Origin: Bacillus niameyensis
GTDB lineage: Bacteria; Bacillota; Bacilli; Bacillales; Bacillaceae_C
Direction: 5' to 3'
NCBI RefSeq assembly: GCF_001375535.1
Contig: NZ_LN831197.1
Coordinates: forward strand, 981,752 to 1,045,751
Length of the DNA: 64,000 nucleotides
The notes beneath the pieces were generated by a model that was given only the letters and a program-made list of their open reading frames with translations, did not search any database and was not told the DNA's origin. The first letter of the stretch is position 1, and each line of letters begins with the position of its first letter. Below are positions 50,994 to 61,170 of this stretch, in pieces. A program made the position numbers and the translations under genes.

Positions 50994-52130
50994 TTATCTT
51001 CTTCTATTTCTATTTCTCAAAAATGTCGGAATATCTAAAGTATCCTCGACAGATTGCCCTCCAGTACGGACTGGTTCAGCTTCCTCTCTTTTATGCTCAC
51101 GAGTATTATGTGAAGCCTGGTTTACCGGTTGTTTCACTTGTCCTAAAACAGGCCTAGTTTTCTTTGGCTGAACAACTGCTTCATCAAAACCAGTAGCAAT
51201 TACAGTCACGATAATTTCATCTTTTAGATCCTCATTAATGACGGAACCAAAAATCATATTTACTTCTTGGTCAGTTGCGGAAGCAACTATATCAGCTGCT
51301 TCTTGCACCTCGTAAAGACTGAGGTTACTTCCACCAGAAATATTCATCAAAACCCCTTGAGCTCCATCAATTGATGTTTCGAGAAGTGGTGAAGAAATAG
51401 CTTTTTTCGCTGCTTCTGCTGCCCTGTTTTCTCCTCCGGCTACCCCGATTCCCATTAACGCAGAGCCTTTATCCGTCATGATCGTTTTAACATCAGCAAA
51501 GTCGAGGTTGATTAATCCTGGAACAGCAATTAGATCTGAGATCCCTTGCACACCTTGTCGTAGAACATTATCAGCCTCTCTGAAAGCTTCAAGCATAGGA
51601 GTACTTTTATCAACAATCTCCAATAGTCTATCATTTGGAATGACAATTAAAGTATCTACCGCTTCCTTCATGGCACCTATTCCGCCACTAGCTTGGTTTG
51701 AACGTTTTCTACCTTCGAAAGTAAATGGTCTTGTTACAACTCCAACCGTTAAAGCACCAAGATCCTTAGCGATTTTTGCAATAACAGGTGCTGCACCTGT
51801 ACCTGTTCCGCCACCCATACCTGCCGTAACAAATACCATATCAGCACCTTTTAGTGCTTCTTCAATTTGTTCTTTACTTTCTTCAGCAGCCTTTTTACCT
51901 ACTTCTGGATTAGCTCCTGCCCCAAGACCTCTCGTAAGCTTGGCGCCAATTTGCATTTTTGTTTCTGCTTTCGATAGATTAAGTGCCTGTGCATCTGTAT
52001 TTACGGCAATAAACTCCACACCTTGAACATCATGCTCAATCATTCTGTTCACAGCGTTATTACCGCCTCCACCTACCCCAACTACTTTTATGGTTGCTAA
52101 CGAATCTAAATTAGTGTCGAAATCCAACAT
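50994..52130 (-). CDS. ftsZ: Cell division protein FtsZ
   Basis: The tubulin-like GTPase that forms the Z ring. The 378-residue protein has the nucleotide-binding segments [16 protein letters not shown] and [15 protein letters not shown] (near residue 104), the T7 loop [11 protein letters not shown] and the C-terminal peptide [13 protein letters not shown], which binds FtsA, SepF and other partners. It follows ftsA by 36 bases and is the last gene before the terminator at 50911. Confidence 0.98.
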   Translation of the reverse strand: MLDFDTNLDSLATIKVVGVGGGGNNAVNRMIEHDVQGVEFIAVNTDAQALNLSKAETKMQIGAKLTRGLGAGANPEVGKKAAEESKEQIEEALKGADMVFVTAGMGGGTGTGAAPVIAKIAKDLGALTVGVVTRPFTFEGRKRSNQASGGIGAMKEAVDTLIVIPNDRLLEIVDKSTPMLEAFREADNVLRQGVQGISDLIAVPGLINLDFADVKTIMTDKGSALMGIGVAGGENRAAEAAKKAISSPLLETSIDGAQGVLMNISGGSNLSLYEVQEAADIVASATDQEVNMIFGSVINEDLKDEIIVTVIATGFDEAVVQPKKTRPVLGQVKQPVNQASHNTREHKREEAEPVRTGGQSVEDTLDIPTFLRNRNRRR

Positions 52131-52166
52131 GGCATATCCTCCTATTTTGTTTAATGACTGGGATGC

Positions 52167-53444
52167 CTACTCGAAAAAGCTTCCAAAAAACTTTTTAACT
52201 TTTGTGGCAATCTTTTCATCTGGATGTATTTCATTCTTTTTATTTTGTACAGCTTTTACTGGTCTTTTTTCGATCGCTTCATATTGAACTGGCTCTGATC
52301 CAATCTCTCTTCCTTCTAATCTTGCATTCTTATAAGCGTATTTTATTAAGCCAACAGCGGTAGTATATTGTGTCTCGCGTACTCCAATATAATCTGGGAT
52401 TGCGACTCTAACTCGGTTTTGAAAAATATCTTGGGCTAATTCCATTACCCCAGGCATATTGGCTACTCCACCCGTTAGTACGAAACCACCAGGTAAGTCA
52501 GACACATTCATTTGGACTAACTCTCTTTGAATAAGTTCAAATATTTCTTGAACTCTAGCTTCTATTATATCAGACAACTCTAATTGATTAAATTGCTGAT
52601 GTTGATCACTTCCTATAATAGGTACACTGAAAACTTCATCTTCTGAAGCATCATTGTAATAAGCATGACCATGTTTTCTTTTAATTTTCTCAGCATCCTC
52701 AGTTGCTGTCCTAAGGCCAATTGATAAATCTTTTGTAATGTTATCTCCGCCAACGGGAATAACGGTAGTACCTTTGATATAGCCGTTCTCAAAAACTGTA
52801 AGTCCAGTAGAGCCGCCACCTATATCAATTAAAGCAGTGCCTAAACTTTCTTCATCTTTTGATAGAGCAGCGGAAGCAGCAGCAATCGGTTGTAGAACAA
52901 TATCAACAATCTCAAGACCTGCCTTCTCAACGCAGCGGAGTGTATTATGTAAGTTCGTTTTAGATCCTGTTATGATAATACCTTCCATTTCTAGGCGTAC
53001 TCCGATCATTCCTCGCGGATCGGTAATTTCATCTAGGCCATCAACAATAAATTGTAGAGGTAGAATATTGATAATTTCCCTTTCGGGGGGAATGGAGACA
53101 ACTTCTGCTGCATCAATTACTCTTGAAACATCTTCATTGGTTATTTCCCTGTTTTCGCTTGAAACGGCAACGACTCCATGACAAGGCTGAAGGCCAACCT
53201 GGTTTCCAGCAATCCCGACAATGACTTGCTTGATCTGCATTCCAATCATTCTTTCGGCCTGCTCAACTGCTTTTCGAATTGAATGAACAGTTTTATCAAT
53301 ATCAACAATGGATCCTTTCCTAAGCCCTTCGGATTTTGCTGTCCCTACTCCAATCACATTGAGTGAATGATTGGACATTTCCCCAATAATGACCTTAACA
53401 GTGGATGTACCAATATCTAGGCTGACAAAAATTTCATTGTTCAT
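52167..53444 (-). CDS. ftsA: Cell division protein FtsA
   Basis: An actin-like ATPase that anchors FtsZ to the membrane. The 425-residue protein begins MNNEIFVSLDIGTSTVKVII, with phosphate-1 motif SLDIGTSTVKV, the 1C domain typical of FtsA, phosphate-2 LIDIGGGSTGLTVF, and the adenosine motif GGFVLTGGVANMPGV. The C-terminus ATKVKKFFGSFFE forms the membrane-targeting amphipathic helix. It precedes ftsZ. Confidence 0.97.
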   Translation of the reverse strand: MNNEIFVSLDIGTSTVKVIIGEMSNHSLNVIGVGTAKSEGLRKGSIVDIDKTVHSIRKAVEQAERMIGMQIKQVIVGIAGNQVGLQPCHGVVAVSSENREITNEDVSRVIDAAEVVSIPPEREIINILPLQFIVDGLDEITDPRGMIGVRLEMEGIIITGSKTNLHNTLRCVEKAGLEIVDIVLQPIAAASAALSKDEESLGTALIDIGGGSTGLTVFENGYIKGTTVIPVGGDNITKDLSIGLRTATEDAEKIKRKHGHAYYNDASEDEVFSVPIIGSDQHQQFNQLELSDIIEARVQEIFELIQRELVQMNVSDLPGGFVLTGGVANMPGVMELAQDIFQNRVRVAIPDYIGVRETQYTTAVGLIKYAYKNARLEGREIGSEPVQYEAIEKRPVKAVQNKKNEIHPDEKIATKVKKFFGSFFE

Positions 53445-53577
53445 ACTATGGTACCCCCTTGTAAAATTCTAGTTAATTTACTATTTTCTATTTCATTCAT
53501 TTATGATCATCCTTGAATTTTGCTTCATTAATAAGATAATTCGTCATCTATTTGAAATTTCCTGTTTATCATACTAT

Positions 53578-53934
53578 TTATTTGGAATTTTCTCTAGCAT
53601 TTACCCATTTATTAAGCAAGATTCTTCGAATTACAGCTATATTTTGAAATAACCTGACACCAAAAGCAAAAACAGCTGCTAAATACAAGTCTACACCAAG
53701 ATGAACTCCTAGAAAAGCTAAACTTGCAGCAAGTATAATATTAAAGAAAAAACCAGATACAAACACACGATTATCATATAAATTTTGCAAATATGCTCTT
53801 ATGCCACCAAACAATGTATCCAGTGCAGCTAATACTGCAATAGACAAATAATTGGTATATTCATCAGGTATTTTTATATCCGTTAGCAATCCTAACAATA
53901 TCCCTATGAGGAGTCCAATAATAGGAAGTAACAT
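53578..53934 (-). CDS. sbp: Small basic protein Sbp (DUF1290 membrane protein)
   Basis: A 118-residue membrane protein with four predicted helices (about 1-20, 25-45, 60-80, 82-100) and the family segment YLSIAVLAALDTLFGGIRAYLQ. It follows ylxX directly (TAAATG junction). Homologues lie in the division cluster of Firmicutes without an established function. Confidence 0.9.
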   Translation of the reverse strand: MLLPIIGLLIGILLGLLTDIKIPDEYTNYLSIAVLAALDTLFGGIRAYLQNLYDNRVFVSGFFFNIILAASLAFLGVHLGVDLYLAAVFAFGVRLFQNIAVIRRILLNKWVNARENSK

Positions 53935-54660
53935 TTATCCCTCTCCTTTTTCTTCCACTGGCTCAATATCTCTTATAACAATTGGATCCACATATGCGGG
54001 AACAGTGACTGATTCTTCTGGTTTAGAAACATTTAATTGTAAGTTATCGATGAAAAAGTCGTCAAGAACTGGTGATATTTGCAGGCGGTTATACATTTTT
54101 TCCGCCACTTCCATACTTTCGACTATGACGTGAATGCGAAATGGAAGCGAGCGAAGCGCATGAGTGCCTACTTTCGTTTCTCCATTAATATCACGAATAA
54201 CTGTTGTATTAATATATCTTTCGCCATCAATAGAAAGATGTTTCGCCCCATACATATTCAATTCATTAATTAATCTTTGTAATATGACTGGTGATATAGA
54301 CGAAGGATTGGGATCAATGATCATCCCTGTATCAATACTATCAATAGTTAAAACTAGTCCAGGTGCGTTTAATTCTGTCAGCCCAGCTTCTTTTTTCAAT
54401 TCTAAAATAGTTTGTTCCAGTACGTTCTCTTTGTTACCAATGTTTTCAAAATTATAATCCTGGATTTTTTGATCATGATATCGAATTTCCTTAAGGAGCT
54501 TAGCTTGCAAATCCATTTCATTATTAATAGACTCTCGAAGCTGCCAAGCATCTGATAACTCTCTAGAACTTGGTTTTTGCACAGTTTGAAATTGAATCGC
54601 GATCATGAAGCCAACGATGAAGGTAATGATCGTAAAATAAATTTTTGTTTTATTTTTCAT
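53935..54660 (-). CDS. ylxX: DUF881-family protein YlxX
   Basis: A 241-residue protein with one N-terminal membrane anchor (about residues 7-24), a coiled-coil stretch (about 40-95) and a DUF881 domain containing APGLVLTIDSIDTGMIIDP and NMYGAKHLSIDGERYINTT. It is paired with its paralogue ylxW, whose stop codon it overlaps, and precedes sbp. The role in the division cluster is not established. Confidence 0.9.
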   Translation of the reverse strand: MKNKTKIYFTIITFIVGFMIAIQFQTVQKPSSRELSDAWQLRESINNEMDLQAKLLKEIRYHDQKIQDYNFENIGNKENVLEQTILELKKEAGLTELNAPGLVLTIDSIDTGMIIDPNPSSISPVILQRLINELNMYGAKHLSIDGERYINTTVIRDINGETKVGTHALRSLPFRIHVIVESMEVAEKMYNRLQISPVLDDFFIDNLQLNVSKPEESVTVPAYVDPIVIRDIEPVEEKGEG

Positions 54661-55364
54661 GATGATTCACCTAATACTGGGTCCAATAATATTTGCTTTT
54701 TCTTTTCAATTGAAAAGATAATATTATCGTTGACAAGTTGATCTCGTACTCCGCCCCTTAATGTTAACGCTGAAGTGAGTATATCGGTATCACCAATCGC
54801 GGTTATTTTAAATGGAGCTGGAAAAGGATTACCATCTACTGTTATAACAGGACCCGTACAGACAATATAAGAGTCATGATTTAATCTTTGCCCATTGATT
54901 GCAACAGCGGATGCTCCTGCGACAAGCAGCTCATTCACAACTTTGTAAACATGATGCTCATGAACAAGATAATTATTAACATCTTCATTTTGCTGATAAT
55001 CCCCATCTTCTAGAACTACTTCTACTCCTGGTCCCTTCACTTTCACTTTTCCTAGAAACATTCTAAACTTCTCTGCATCTTTCGCTAAGTTCATATATGT
55101 TTCTTCTTCCTGAGATAATTCCTTTTCTTTTTGTCGGACAGATTCTTGCTTTTCATAAAGCTCTTTTTGCAAATCTCTGTTACGATCTTGAATGGAGATT
55201 AATTGATTCCTTAAATTATTCTCCATTATGTATTGCCTGTCCGTAATAACTGGTGAAGGATCTTCATCTTTGGCGGATTGACTGTAGGAGAATGCAAGAA
55301 TGAAACCAAAAACAAAAAAAACTAAAGAAAAGATCACATATCTACCTTTCATCCTCCTTTTCAT
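54657..55364 (-). CDS. ylxW: DUF881-family protein YlxW
   Basis: A 235-residue protein with one N-terminal transmembrane segment (about residues 8-27), a long coiled coil (about 45-95) and a DUF881 domain with KGPGVEVVLEDGDYQ and AGASAVAINGQRLNHDSYIVC. It overlaps the end of divIB by 23 bases and is followed by the paralogue ylxX, consistent with tandem duplication in the family. Function unknown. Confidence 0.9.
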   Translation of the reverse strand: MKRRMKGRYVIFSLVFFVFGFILAFSYSQSAKDEDPSPVITDRQYIMENNLRNQLISIQDRNRDLQKELYEKQESVRQKEKELSQEEETYMNLAKDAEKFRMFLGKVKVKGPGVEVVLEDGDYQQNEDVNNYLVHEHHVYKVVNELLVAGASAVAINGQRLNHDSYIVCTGPVITVDGNPFPAPFKITAIGDTDILTSALTLRGGVRDQLVNDNIIFSIEKKKQILLDPVLGESS

Positions 55365-56127
55365 TCATATCCTCTCCCTTTGTTTCATAAGCCTTAAAGT
55401 AAGACCCAACTTCGAAATCAATTACTCCCTTTACATCGGGGTCTAATTGGCCGATGATAGCTGGATAATGAATTATTTTTTCTGATAGGGTCGGAATTGT
55501 TGCGGTAACTTCATAGCCATCATTCATAAATAAATAAATATGGTATTTATCTGTCTTTGTTGGATCATAGTGAATCTCTGAAATAGAATTTAATATGTCC
55601 GATGGAATTTGCTTTAATTGCTTTGAGAGCTCCTCCAAAACATCATCCTGCTTAAACCCAGTTACAATGGGTGCATTTAAAGGCAAAGGTTGTTCTCTTA
55701 CTAGCACATTCCCATTTTCCAATAAAGGGTAGTAATGTTGCTCTTCTACAAATAAAGCAATGCTAGAATATTCCTTTACATTAATATTGATAACATTGGG
55801 AAATGCCAGTTTTACACTAGCCTCTTTAATTGCCTGCTGTTCCAATATCTTATTTGTTATTTCATTTTTATTGATTTTCCATAAATTTTCTCCAATTTTT
55901 ATACCAGATGCATTTTCCAACTCTTCTGTTGTCATTATTTGATGACCTTCAATATTAATTTGTTTAACATGACTAAGTGGAGATTGAAAGTAAACAACTA
56001 AAACAATTAACAAAAAGAATAAAGATAAAAGAAAAATTAGCCTACGGTTGGCCTTACGCCTTCTATACTCTTTTATTTTTGGGACCCTGTCCTCAAGGGA
56101 TAAAATCTTCCCTCTCTGCATAAGCAT
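55342..56127 (-). CDS. divIB: Cell division protein DivIB/FtsQ
   Basis: A bitopic divisome protein that links the late division proteins FtsL and DivIC with penicillin-binding protein 2B. The 261-residue protein has a basic cytoplasmic tail (RVPKIKEYRRRKANRR), one transmembrane helix (about residues 30-48), a POTRA domain starting near SHVKQINIEGHQIMTTEEL and a beta domain. The highly charged C-terminal tail is typical. murB, usually upstream, is absent between it and murG. Confidence 0.94.
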   Translation of the reverse strand: MLMQRGKILSLEDRVPKIKEYRRRKANRRLIFLLSLFFLLIVLVVYFQSPLSHVKQINIEGHQIMTTEELENASGIKIGENLWKINKNEITNKILEQQAIKEASVKLAFPNVININVKEYSSIALFVEEQHYYPLLENGNVLVREQPLPLNAPIVTGFKQDDVLEELSKQLKQIPSDILNSISEIHYDPTKTDKYHIYLFMNDGYEVTATIPTLSEKIIHYPAIIGQLDPDVKGVIDFEVGSYFKAYETKGEDMNEKEDER

Positions 56128-56196
56128 TACCCCTTTTAGATCTTCAAATAAGTGAACTACTGTAATTAATCGGAAAGTATGATCGTTAAGCTATAG

Positions 56197-57300
56197 TTAA
56201 TACTTTGAATGGTTGCCGAGATCGAATAGTATTTTCGACAGCTTGTCAGCAGCATCTGGCATTCCTAGCTTTTTTGCAGCTTCCCCCATCGTTCTCCGTT
56301 TTTCATTATCTAGCATTATAACATCCAGTGACTCCACTAAACGACTGCTCGATAAGTCTTTTTCTGTCAACATTAAAGCCGCTCCATGTGAGACGAGCGC
56401 TTCTGCGTTTTTCTCTTGATGATTGTTAGTTACGTAGGGGCTTGGTATTAAGATTGACGGGATTCCAAGTGCTGTTATTTCAGCGAGGGATGTTGCACCA
56501 GCCCTTCCAACAACAACATCAATAGATGGCAGTACTTTCTGCATATCATGTATAAATGGTATGATTGCAATATTTCGATGGCTTCCTACAAGTTCCGCTT
56601 CCTTTTTGACGTCTTTATAATGAGTTTGGCCAGTAACATAAATGACTTGATATGGTTTGTACGATAGTTGAGAAAGTGATTTCACCACAGCATCATTAAT
56701 AGGTCTTGCCCCTCTACTTCCACCTGTTATAAGAACGGTAGGAATTCCCGTTTTTAAGTTAAATGACTCCAAAACCCCCTCGGTTTTTGCATCCATCACT
56801 TCAGAGGCACGTGGATTCCCTGTTAAAACTACTTTATCTTTAGGAAAAAAAGTCTCTACTTCCTTAAAACAAACCGCTACCTTATGAACATAACGGCTTA
56901 AAAACTTATTCGTTAAACCCGGTACGCTATTTTGCTCATGAATAACTGACGGTACTTTCTTTTTTGCTGCAGCATAAACAACAGGTCCGCAAACATATCC
57001 TCCAGTCCCGATCACAACATCTGGTTTAAACTGCTTTATGATCCGTTTGCTTATGTTAACCCCTTTTATAAAACGCATGATCGTTTTGAAATTTTCCAGT
57101 GAGAGGGATCGTTTAAACCCCGTAATTTGAATAGCTTCGAAGGGAATATTTTCACGAGGAACGATGTCGGCTTCCAATCCTTTTTCTGTGCCTACATATA
57201 AAAATTCCGTTTCCGGATGTTGCTGCTTAATTGATTTTATTAAAGCAAGTGCTGGATAGATATGGCCTCCTGTTCCACCACCAGTTACTATTATTTTCAT
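56197..57300 (-). CDS. murG: UDP-GlcNAc:lipid-I GlcNAc transferase MurG
   Basis: Makes lipid II from lipid I on the inner face of the membrane. The 367-residue GT-B fold protein has the N-terminal glycine loop [41 protein letters not shown], the second glycine-rich loop LITGGSRGA and the UDP-GlcNAc-binding [20 protein letters not shown]. Start ATG behind GAGGTGGGAAT. It lies between spoVE and divIB. Confidence 0.97.
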   Translation of the reverse strand: MKIIVTGGGTGGHIYPALALIKSIKQQHPETEFLYVGTEKGLEADIVPRENIPFEAIQITGFKRSLSLENFKTIMRFIKGVNISKRIIKQFKPDVVIGTGGYVCGPVVYAAAKKKVPSVIHEQNSVPGLTNKFLSRYVHKVAVCFKEVETFFPKDKVVLTGNPRASEVMDAKTEGVLESFNLKTGIPTVLITGGSRGARPINDAVVKSLSQLSYKPYQVIYVTGQTHYKDVKKEAELVGSHRNIAIIPFIHDMQKVLPSIDVVVGRAGATSLAEITALGIPSILIPSPYVTNNHQEKNAEALVSHGAALMLTEKDLSSSRLVESLDVIMLDNEKRRTMGEAAKKLGMPDAADKLSKILFDLGNHSKY

Positions 57301-57483
57301 ATTCCCACCTCAGTCTTAATTGATCTATTTTTTTAAATAAACTCTTTCACTATCTTACTATATTTTACTTAATAATAAAGGGTTCTTCATAGAATGTTGT
57401 ATAAATGTAACAGGAATTTTTTGTTGGTTCATAGATGGTTAATTATTTTATCTCTAAAATCACTGAGATTGTATTATAAAAGG

Positions 57484-57507
57484 AAAAAGACTCCAAAAGG
57501 AGCCTTT
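57484..57507 (-). terminator. Terminator after spoVE
   Basis: Minus-strand hairpin AAGGCTCC TTTT GGAGTCTT followed by TTTCC, immediately after the spoVE stop codon. It separates spoVE from murG, which then lies behind a 200-base gap likely to carry a promoter. Confidence 0.75.
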
Positions 57508-57508
57508 G

Positions 57509-58609
57509 TTATAATCGCGAATATCGACTAATATTTAATAAAATTCCGACTGCCATTAACATTAACGTAAGCGATGAACCTCCATAACTTAGAAACGGTA
57601 ATGTTATACCTGTAACAGGCATTAATCCCGTAACGACGCCGATATTAATCATCACTTGAATGGCAATCATAGAAATAATTCCGACTGCTAAAAAACTTCC
57701 AAATAAATCAGGGGCTCCTAATGCTACTCGAATACCTCTCCATAATAGGAGAGCGAATAGCAATAAGACTAAACTACCTCCGATAAAACCAAGCTCTTCC
57801 GCTAAAATCGCAAAGATAAAATCCGTTTGCGGTTCAGGTAAATAGAAAAATTTTTGTCTACTTTCCCCAAGGCCGAGACCAAATAATCCCCCTGGACCAA
57901 TTGCATAAAGAGATTGTATAATTTGAAACCCAGTCTTTAACGGGTCTTCCCAAGGGTCAAGAAAGGAGGTGATCCTTGCCATCCTATATGGTGCTGATAT
58001 GATAAGGCCGACGAAGCCTGCTACACCGAACAACCCAAGGACAACAAAATGAAAAATTCTTGCTCCTGCAATAAAGATCATGACAACGCATGTCCCTAAC
58101 ATCACTGTACCCGTTCCAAGGTCTGGCTGTAACATGATCATTCCAAAAGCGAGAAAAACAAGTGATAAAGATGGTAATAGTCCCTTCTTAACTGTTGTAA
58201 TATGGCGTTGATGTTCTGACAAAAACTTGGCCAAAAAAGCAATGATCGCTAATTTGATAAATTCGGAAGGCTGAATTGAAAACGCCCCAACTCCTAGCCA
58301 GCTTCTTGATCCATTACGTTCTACTCCGATCCCGGGAATAAGAACGATCACTAGTAGGACAAAACAGATGATGAGTAAAGGCTTGGCCCATTTTTTAAGT
58401 ATCCAATAATCAACGTTCATAATTACAAACATAGCGATAATTCCTAGACAAGCAAAGAGCAGCTGCCGCTTTGCGAAAAAAAATGAATCAGAAAATTTAT
58501 AATCGGCCCATATTGCGCTAGCACTATAAACCATAATAAGTCCGATGGCTAAAAGAATCGTTGTGGAAAGAATTAATATAAAGTCAGGAGCCGTTTTTTT
58601 GAAAGGCAA
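57509..58609 (-). CDS. spoVE: SEDS-family peptidoglycan polymerase SpoVE
   Basis: A membrane glycosyltransferase for spore cortex peptidoglycan, working with SpoVD. The 366-residue protein has about ten transmembrane helices, the VYSASAIWADYKF segment, the loop SRSWLGVGAFSIQPSEF, QPDLGTGTVM with the key aspartate, and LPFLSYGGSSL near the C-terminus. I chose the TTG at 58607-58609 because AGAGGTG lies seven bases upstream and the length equals that of homologues. SpoVE rather than FtsW is supported by the residue match and by spoVD-murE-mraY-murD order. Confidence 0.93.
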   Translation of the reverse strand: MPFKKTAPDFILILSTTILLAIGLIMVYSASAIWADYKFSDSFFFAKRQLLFACLGIIAMFVIMNVDYWILKKWAKPLLIICFVLLVIVLIPGIGVERNGSRSWLGVGAFSIQPSEFIKLAIIAFLAKFLSEHQRHITTVKKGLLPSLSLVFLAFGMIMLQPDLGTGTVMLGTCVVMIFIAGARIFHFVVLGLFGVAGFVGLIISAPYRMARITSFLDPWEDPLKTGFQIIQSLYAIGPGGLFGLGLGESRQKFFYLPEPQTDFIFAILAEELGFIGGSLVLLLFALLLWRGIRVALGAPDLFGSFLAVGIISMIAIQVMINIGVVTGLMPVTGITLPFLSYGGSSLTLMLMAVGILLNISRYSRL

Positions 58610-58698
58610 TTCACAACACCTCTTGATACTCAAATTTAGAGCTTTAATTCAGAGTTATTCGCGATGTGATTTGCCTATTGGTGTATTCTCCGAAAAAA

Positions 58699-60060
58699 TT
58701 AGCTCCTCTTTTCCAGTTTATGCACTGCCTCAATGAAAATATCACCACGAACCTCAAATGTTTTATATTGATCCCAACTTGCACATGCCGGTGAAAGTAA
58801 AACAACATCACCAGGGTTCGATAATTCGTATGCCGTTGGAACAGCTTCTTCCACATTATGGACATGAATAATTGTTTCTATTCCTGCTTCTCGTCCAGCT
58901 GTCTCTAGTTTTGGCGCTGTTTGCCCAAATAAAATAAGTGCTTTTACCCCTGTTAAAGATGGAATAAGGTCCGTAAACTCGTTACCACGATCTAATCCCC
59001 CTGCCAAAAGAATTAGTGGTTGATCAAATGCTTTTAACGCACTTGAAGCTGCAAGTATATTCGTTGCCTTGGAATCATTGTAAAACTTTCTTCCTTCGAC
59101 TTCCGCAACAAACTGCGTTCTGTGTTTCACTCCAGAAAAAGAAGACAATACAGCAATAATTGACTGATTATCGACGCCCTTCAATTTAACAGCTGCAATC
59201 GCGGAAAGGATATTTTCTAAATTATGCGCACCCGGTAGAGCGATTTGGCTTATATCCATAATCGGTTCGCCCATAAAAAAGACTTTTCCCTCTTTTATGG
59301 ACGCCCCGTTTTCAATATATCCTTTTGTGGAGAAAGGAATTATCCTCGCCTTTGTAAAAGAAACCATTTCCATAAGAGCGGGTTGGTCAGCATTTACTAT
59401 CAGAAAGTCATCCTTTGTCTGATTAACCGTAATATTAATTTTTGAACGTGCATAATCATCCCAATCCTCATGATAGTCTAAATGCGCTTCATACAAATTC
59501 GTAATAATTCCAACATGTGGGCGGAAAGTCTGTATCCCTTTTAACTGAAAGGATGATAGCTCAACAACCATCGTTTGATCCTTTGTCGCCTTCTCAGCAA
59601 CTTCAGACGCAACGGTACCAATATTACCCGCAATTAACGGCTGGCATTTCGCCTTTTCCAGCATTTCATAAATCAACGTTGTTGTCGTTGTTTTTCCATT
59701 TGTTCCGGTAATCCCAATCATTTCTGCTTCTGAAATTTGATAAGCAAGCTCGATTTCAGTGATAATTGGCAATCCCATTTCGACCGCCCCTTTTACTAGC
59801 GGATTGGAATAAGGAATCCCCGGGTTTTTTACTATAAGTTCAAACCCCTCATCAAGTAGTTCAACTGGGTGGCTTCCACAAATGACCTTAATCCCCTGCT
59901 CAAGTAGTCCTTGAGCATCGGGATTTTCGTTAAATGGCTTATAATCATTGACAGTTACAAATGCCCCTAATCGGTGTAAGATAGAAGCAGCAACAACACC
60001 ACTTTTTGCAAGACCTAAAACAAGTACTTTTTTATAGTCGTAATCATTTATATTTTTCAC
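58699..60060 (-). CDS. murD: UDP-N-acetylmuramoylalanine--D-glutamate ligase
   Basis: Adds D-glutamate to UDP-MurNAc-L-Ala. The 453-residue Mur ligase has the N-terminal Rossmann segment VLVLGLAKSGVVAASIL, the ATP motif [15 protein letters not shown] (near residue 115), the NLYEAHLDYH segment and the C-terminal FYNDSKATN and LSPACASWDQYKTFEVRG motifs. It starts with GTG two bases after the mraY stop codon. Confidence 0.97.
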   Translation of the reverse strand: MKNINDYDYKKVLVLGLAKSGVVAASILHRLGAFVTVNDYKPFNENPDAQGLLEQGIKVICGSHPVELLDEGFELIVKNPGIPYSNPLVKGAVEMGLPIITEIELAYQISEAEMIGITGTNGKTTTTTLIYEMLEKAKCQPLIAGNIGTVASEVAEKATKDQTMVVELSSFQLKGIQTFRPHVGIITNLYEAHLDYHEDWDDYARSKINITVNQTKDDFLIVNADQPALMEMVSFTKARIIPFSTKGYIENGASIKEGKVFFMGEPIMDISQIALPGAHNLENILSAIAAVKLKGVDNQSIIAVLSSFSGVKHRTQFVAEVEGRKFYNDSKATNILAASSALKAFDQPLILLAGGLDRGNEFTDLIPSLTGVKALILFGQTAPKLETAGREAGIETIIHVHNVEEAVPTAYELSNPGDVVLLSPACASWDQYKTFEVRGDIFIEAVHKLEKRS

Positions 60061-60061
60061 T

Positions 60062-61036
60062 CTATAACCACACCTCTATATAAATTCCTAGAATCGCACA
60101 TACAAGCCCAACCGTCCAAAATGTTACTACGACACGCCATTCCGACCAGCCAGAAAGTTCATAATGGTGGTGTAAAGGACTCATTTTGAAAATCCTCTTA
60201 CCAGTTGTTTTGAATGAAGCTACTTGTAATATAACTGACAAAGTTTCAATAACAAAAACAGCTCCAATTACTAGAAGAATTATTTCTACCTTTAATAAGA
60301 TCGAGATAGCAGCTATCGCCCCTCCTAGTGCAAGTGACCCTGTATCACCCATAAATACTTTTGCCGGATGTGCATTAAATACTAAAAATCCTAGTACCGC
60401 TCCAACAACTGCAACAGCAAAAACAGCAATGTCAAATTGTGATTGACTCCAAGCGATAATGGCAAAAGCACCAAATGCGATGGCAGCTGTTCCTGAAAGC
60501 AATCCATCAAGTCCATCTGTCAAATTGACTGCATTAGAAAAGCCAACAAGCCAAAAAATAATAAACAACGCATAAATCCATCCTAAGTCGAAACTAAAGT
60601 TTGTCATTGGGATAGTAATAGCGGTAGAAAGATCATTCATTCTTAATATAATATAAAAGATAATGGCAATCACGATTTGGCCAACTAACTTTTGTCTCGA
60701 TGTTAAACCCAAATTTCGTTTTAGCGCAATTTTTATAAAGTCATCAAGAAATCCAAGCAGGCCATATCCGATTGTAACTAATAAAAGTAAATATATTTCC
60801 CAGCCTGGACTTGAATATTTCCATATCATTACAATTACACTAATCATGATTGATAGGACGATTAAAATCCCCCCCATTGTAGGGGTTCCACTTTTCTTTT
60901 GATGTGATTTCGGACCTTCTTCCCGAATGCTTTGCCCAAATTTAAGCCTTCGTAAAAAAGGGATAAATATTGGAGAAAGCAACACGGTAATCAGGAAACT
61001 CATTATAACTGTAAATAAAACTACTTTTTCCATCAT
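60062..61036 (-). CDS. mraY: Phospho-N-acetylmuramoyl-pentapeptide transferase
   Basis: Transfers the muropeptide to undecaprenyl phosphate to make lipid I. The 324-residue integral membrane protein has ten predicted helices and the catalytic segments [42 protein letters not shown] and PLHHHYE. The start follows GGAGAG. It follows murE in the cluster. Confidence 0.97.
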   Translation of the reverse strand: MMEKVVLFTVIMSFLITVLLSPIFIPFLRRLKFGQSIREEGPKSHQKKSGTPTMGGILIVLSIMISVIVMIWKYSSPGWEIYLLLLVTIGYGLLGFLDDFIKIALKRNLGLTSRQKLVGQIVIAIIFYIILRMNDLSTAITIPMTNFSFDLGWIYALFIIFWLVGFSNAVNLTDGLDGLLSGTAAIAFGAFAIIAWSQSQFDIAVFAVAVVGAVLGFLVFNAHPAKVFMGDTGSLALGGAIAAISILLKVEIILLVIGAVFVIETLSVILQVASFKTTGKRIFKMSPLHHHYELSGWSEWRVVVTFWTVGLVCAILGIYIEVWL

Positions 61037-61170
61037 TACTCTCCGCTCTCCAATTCTTCTTGTTTCTTACTTATATACAATTTGTCTAACTCTAAATATT
61101 TACATTCTCGTTTTATAAATTGTTTCATGTTTTCATTCTCCAAATATATTCTTCTTTTTTCAAAAAATAT

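Noticed and set aside
51478-52026. 182-codon plus-strand open frame opposite ftsZ
   Set aside because: It is a mirror of a well-conserved gene, with no ribosome binding site or recognisable protein features.
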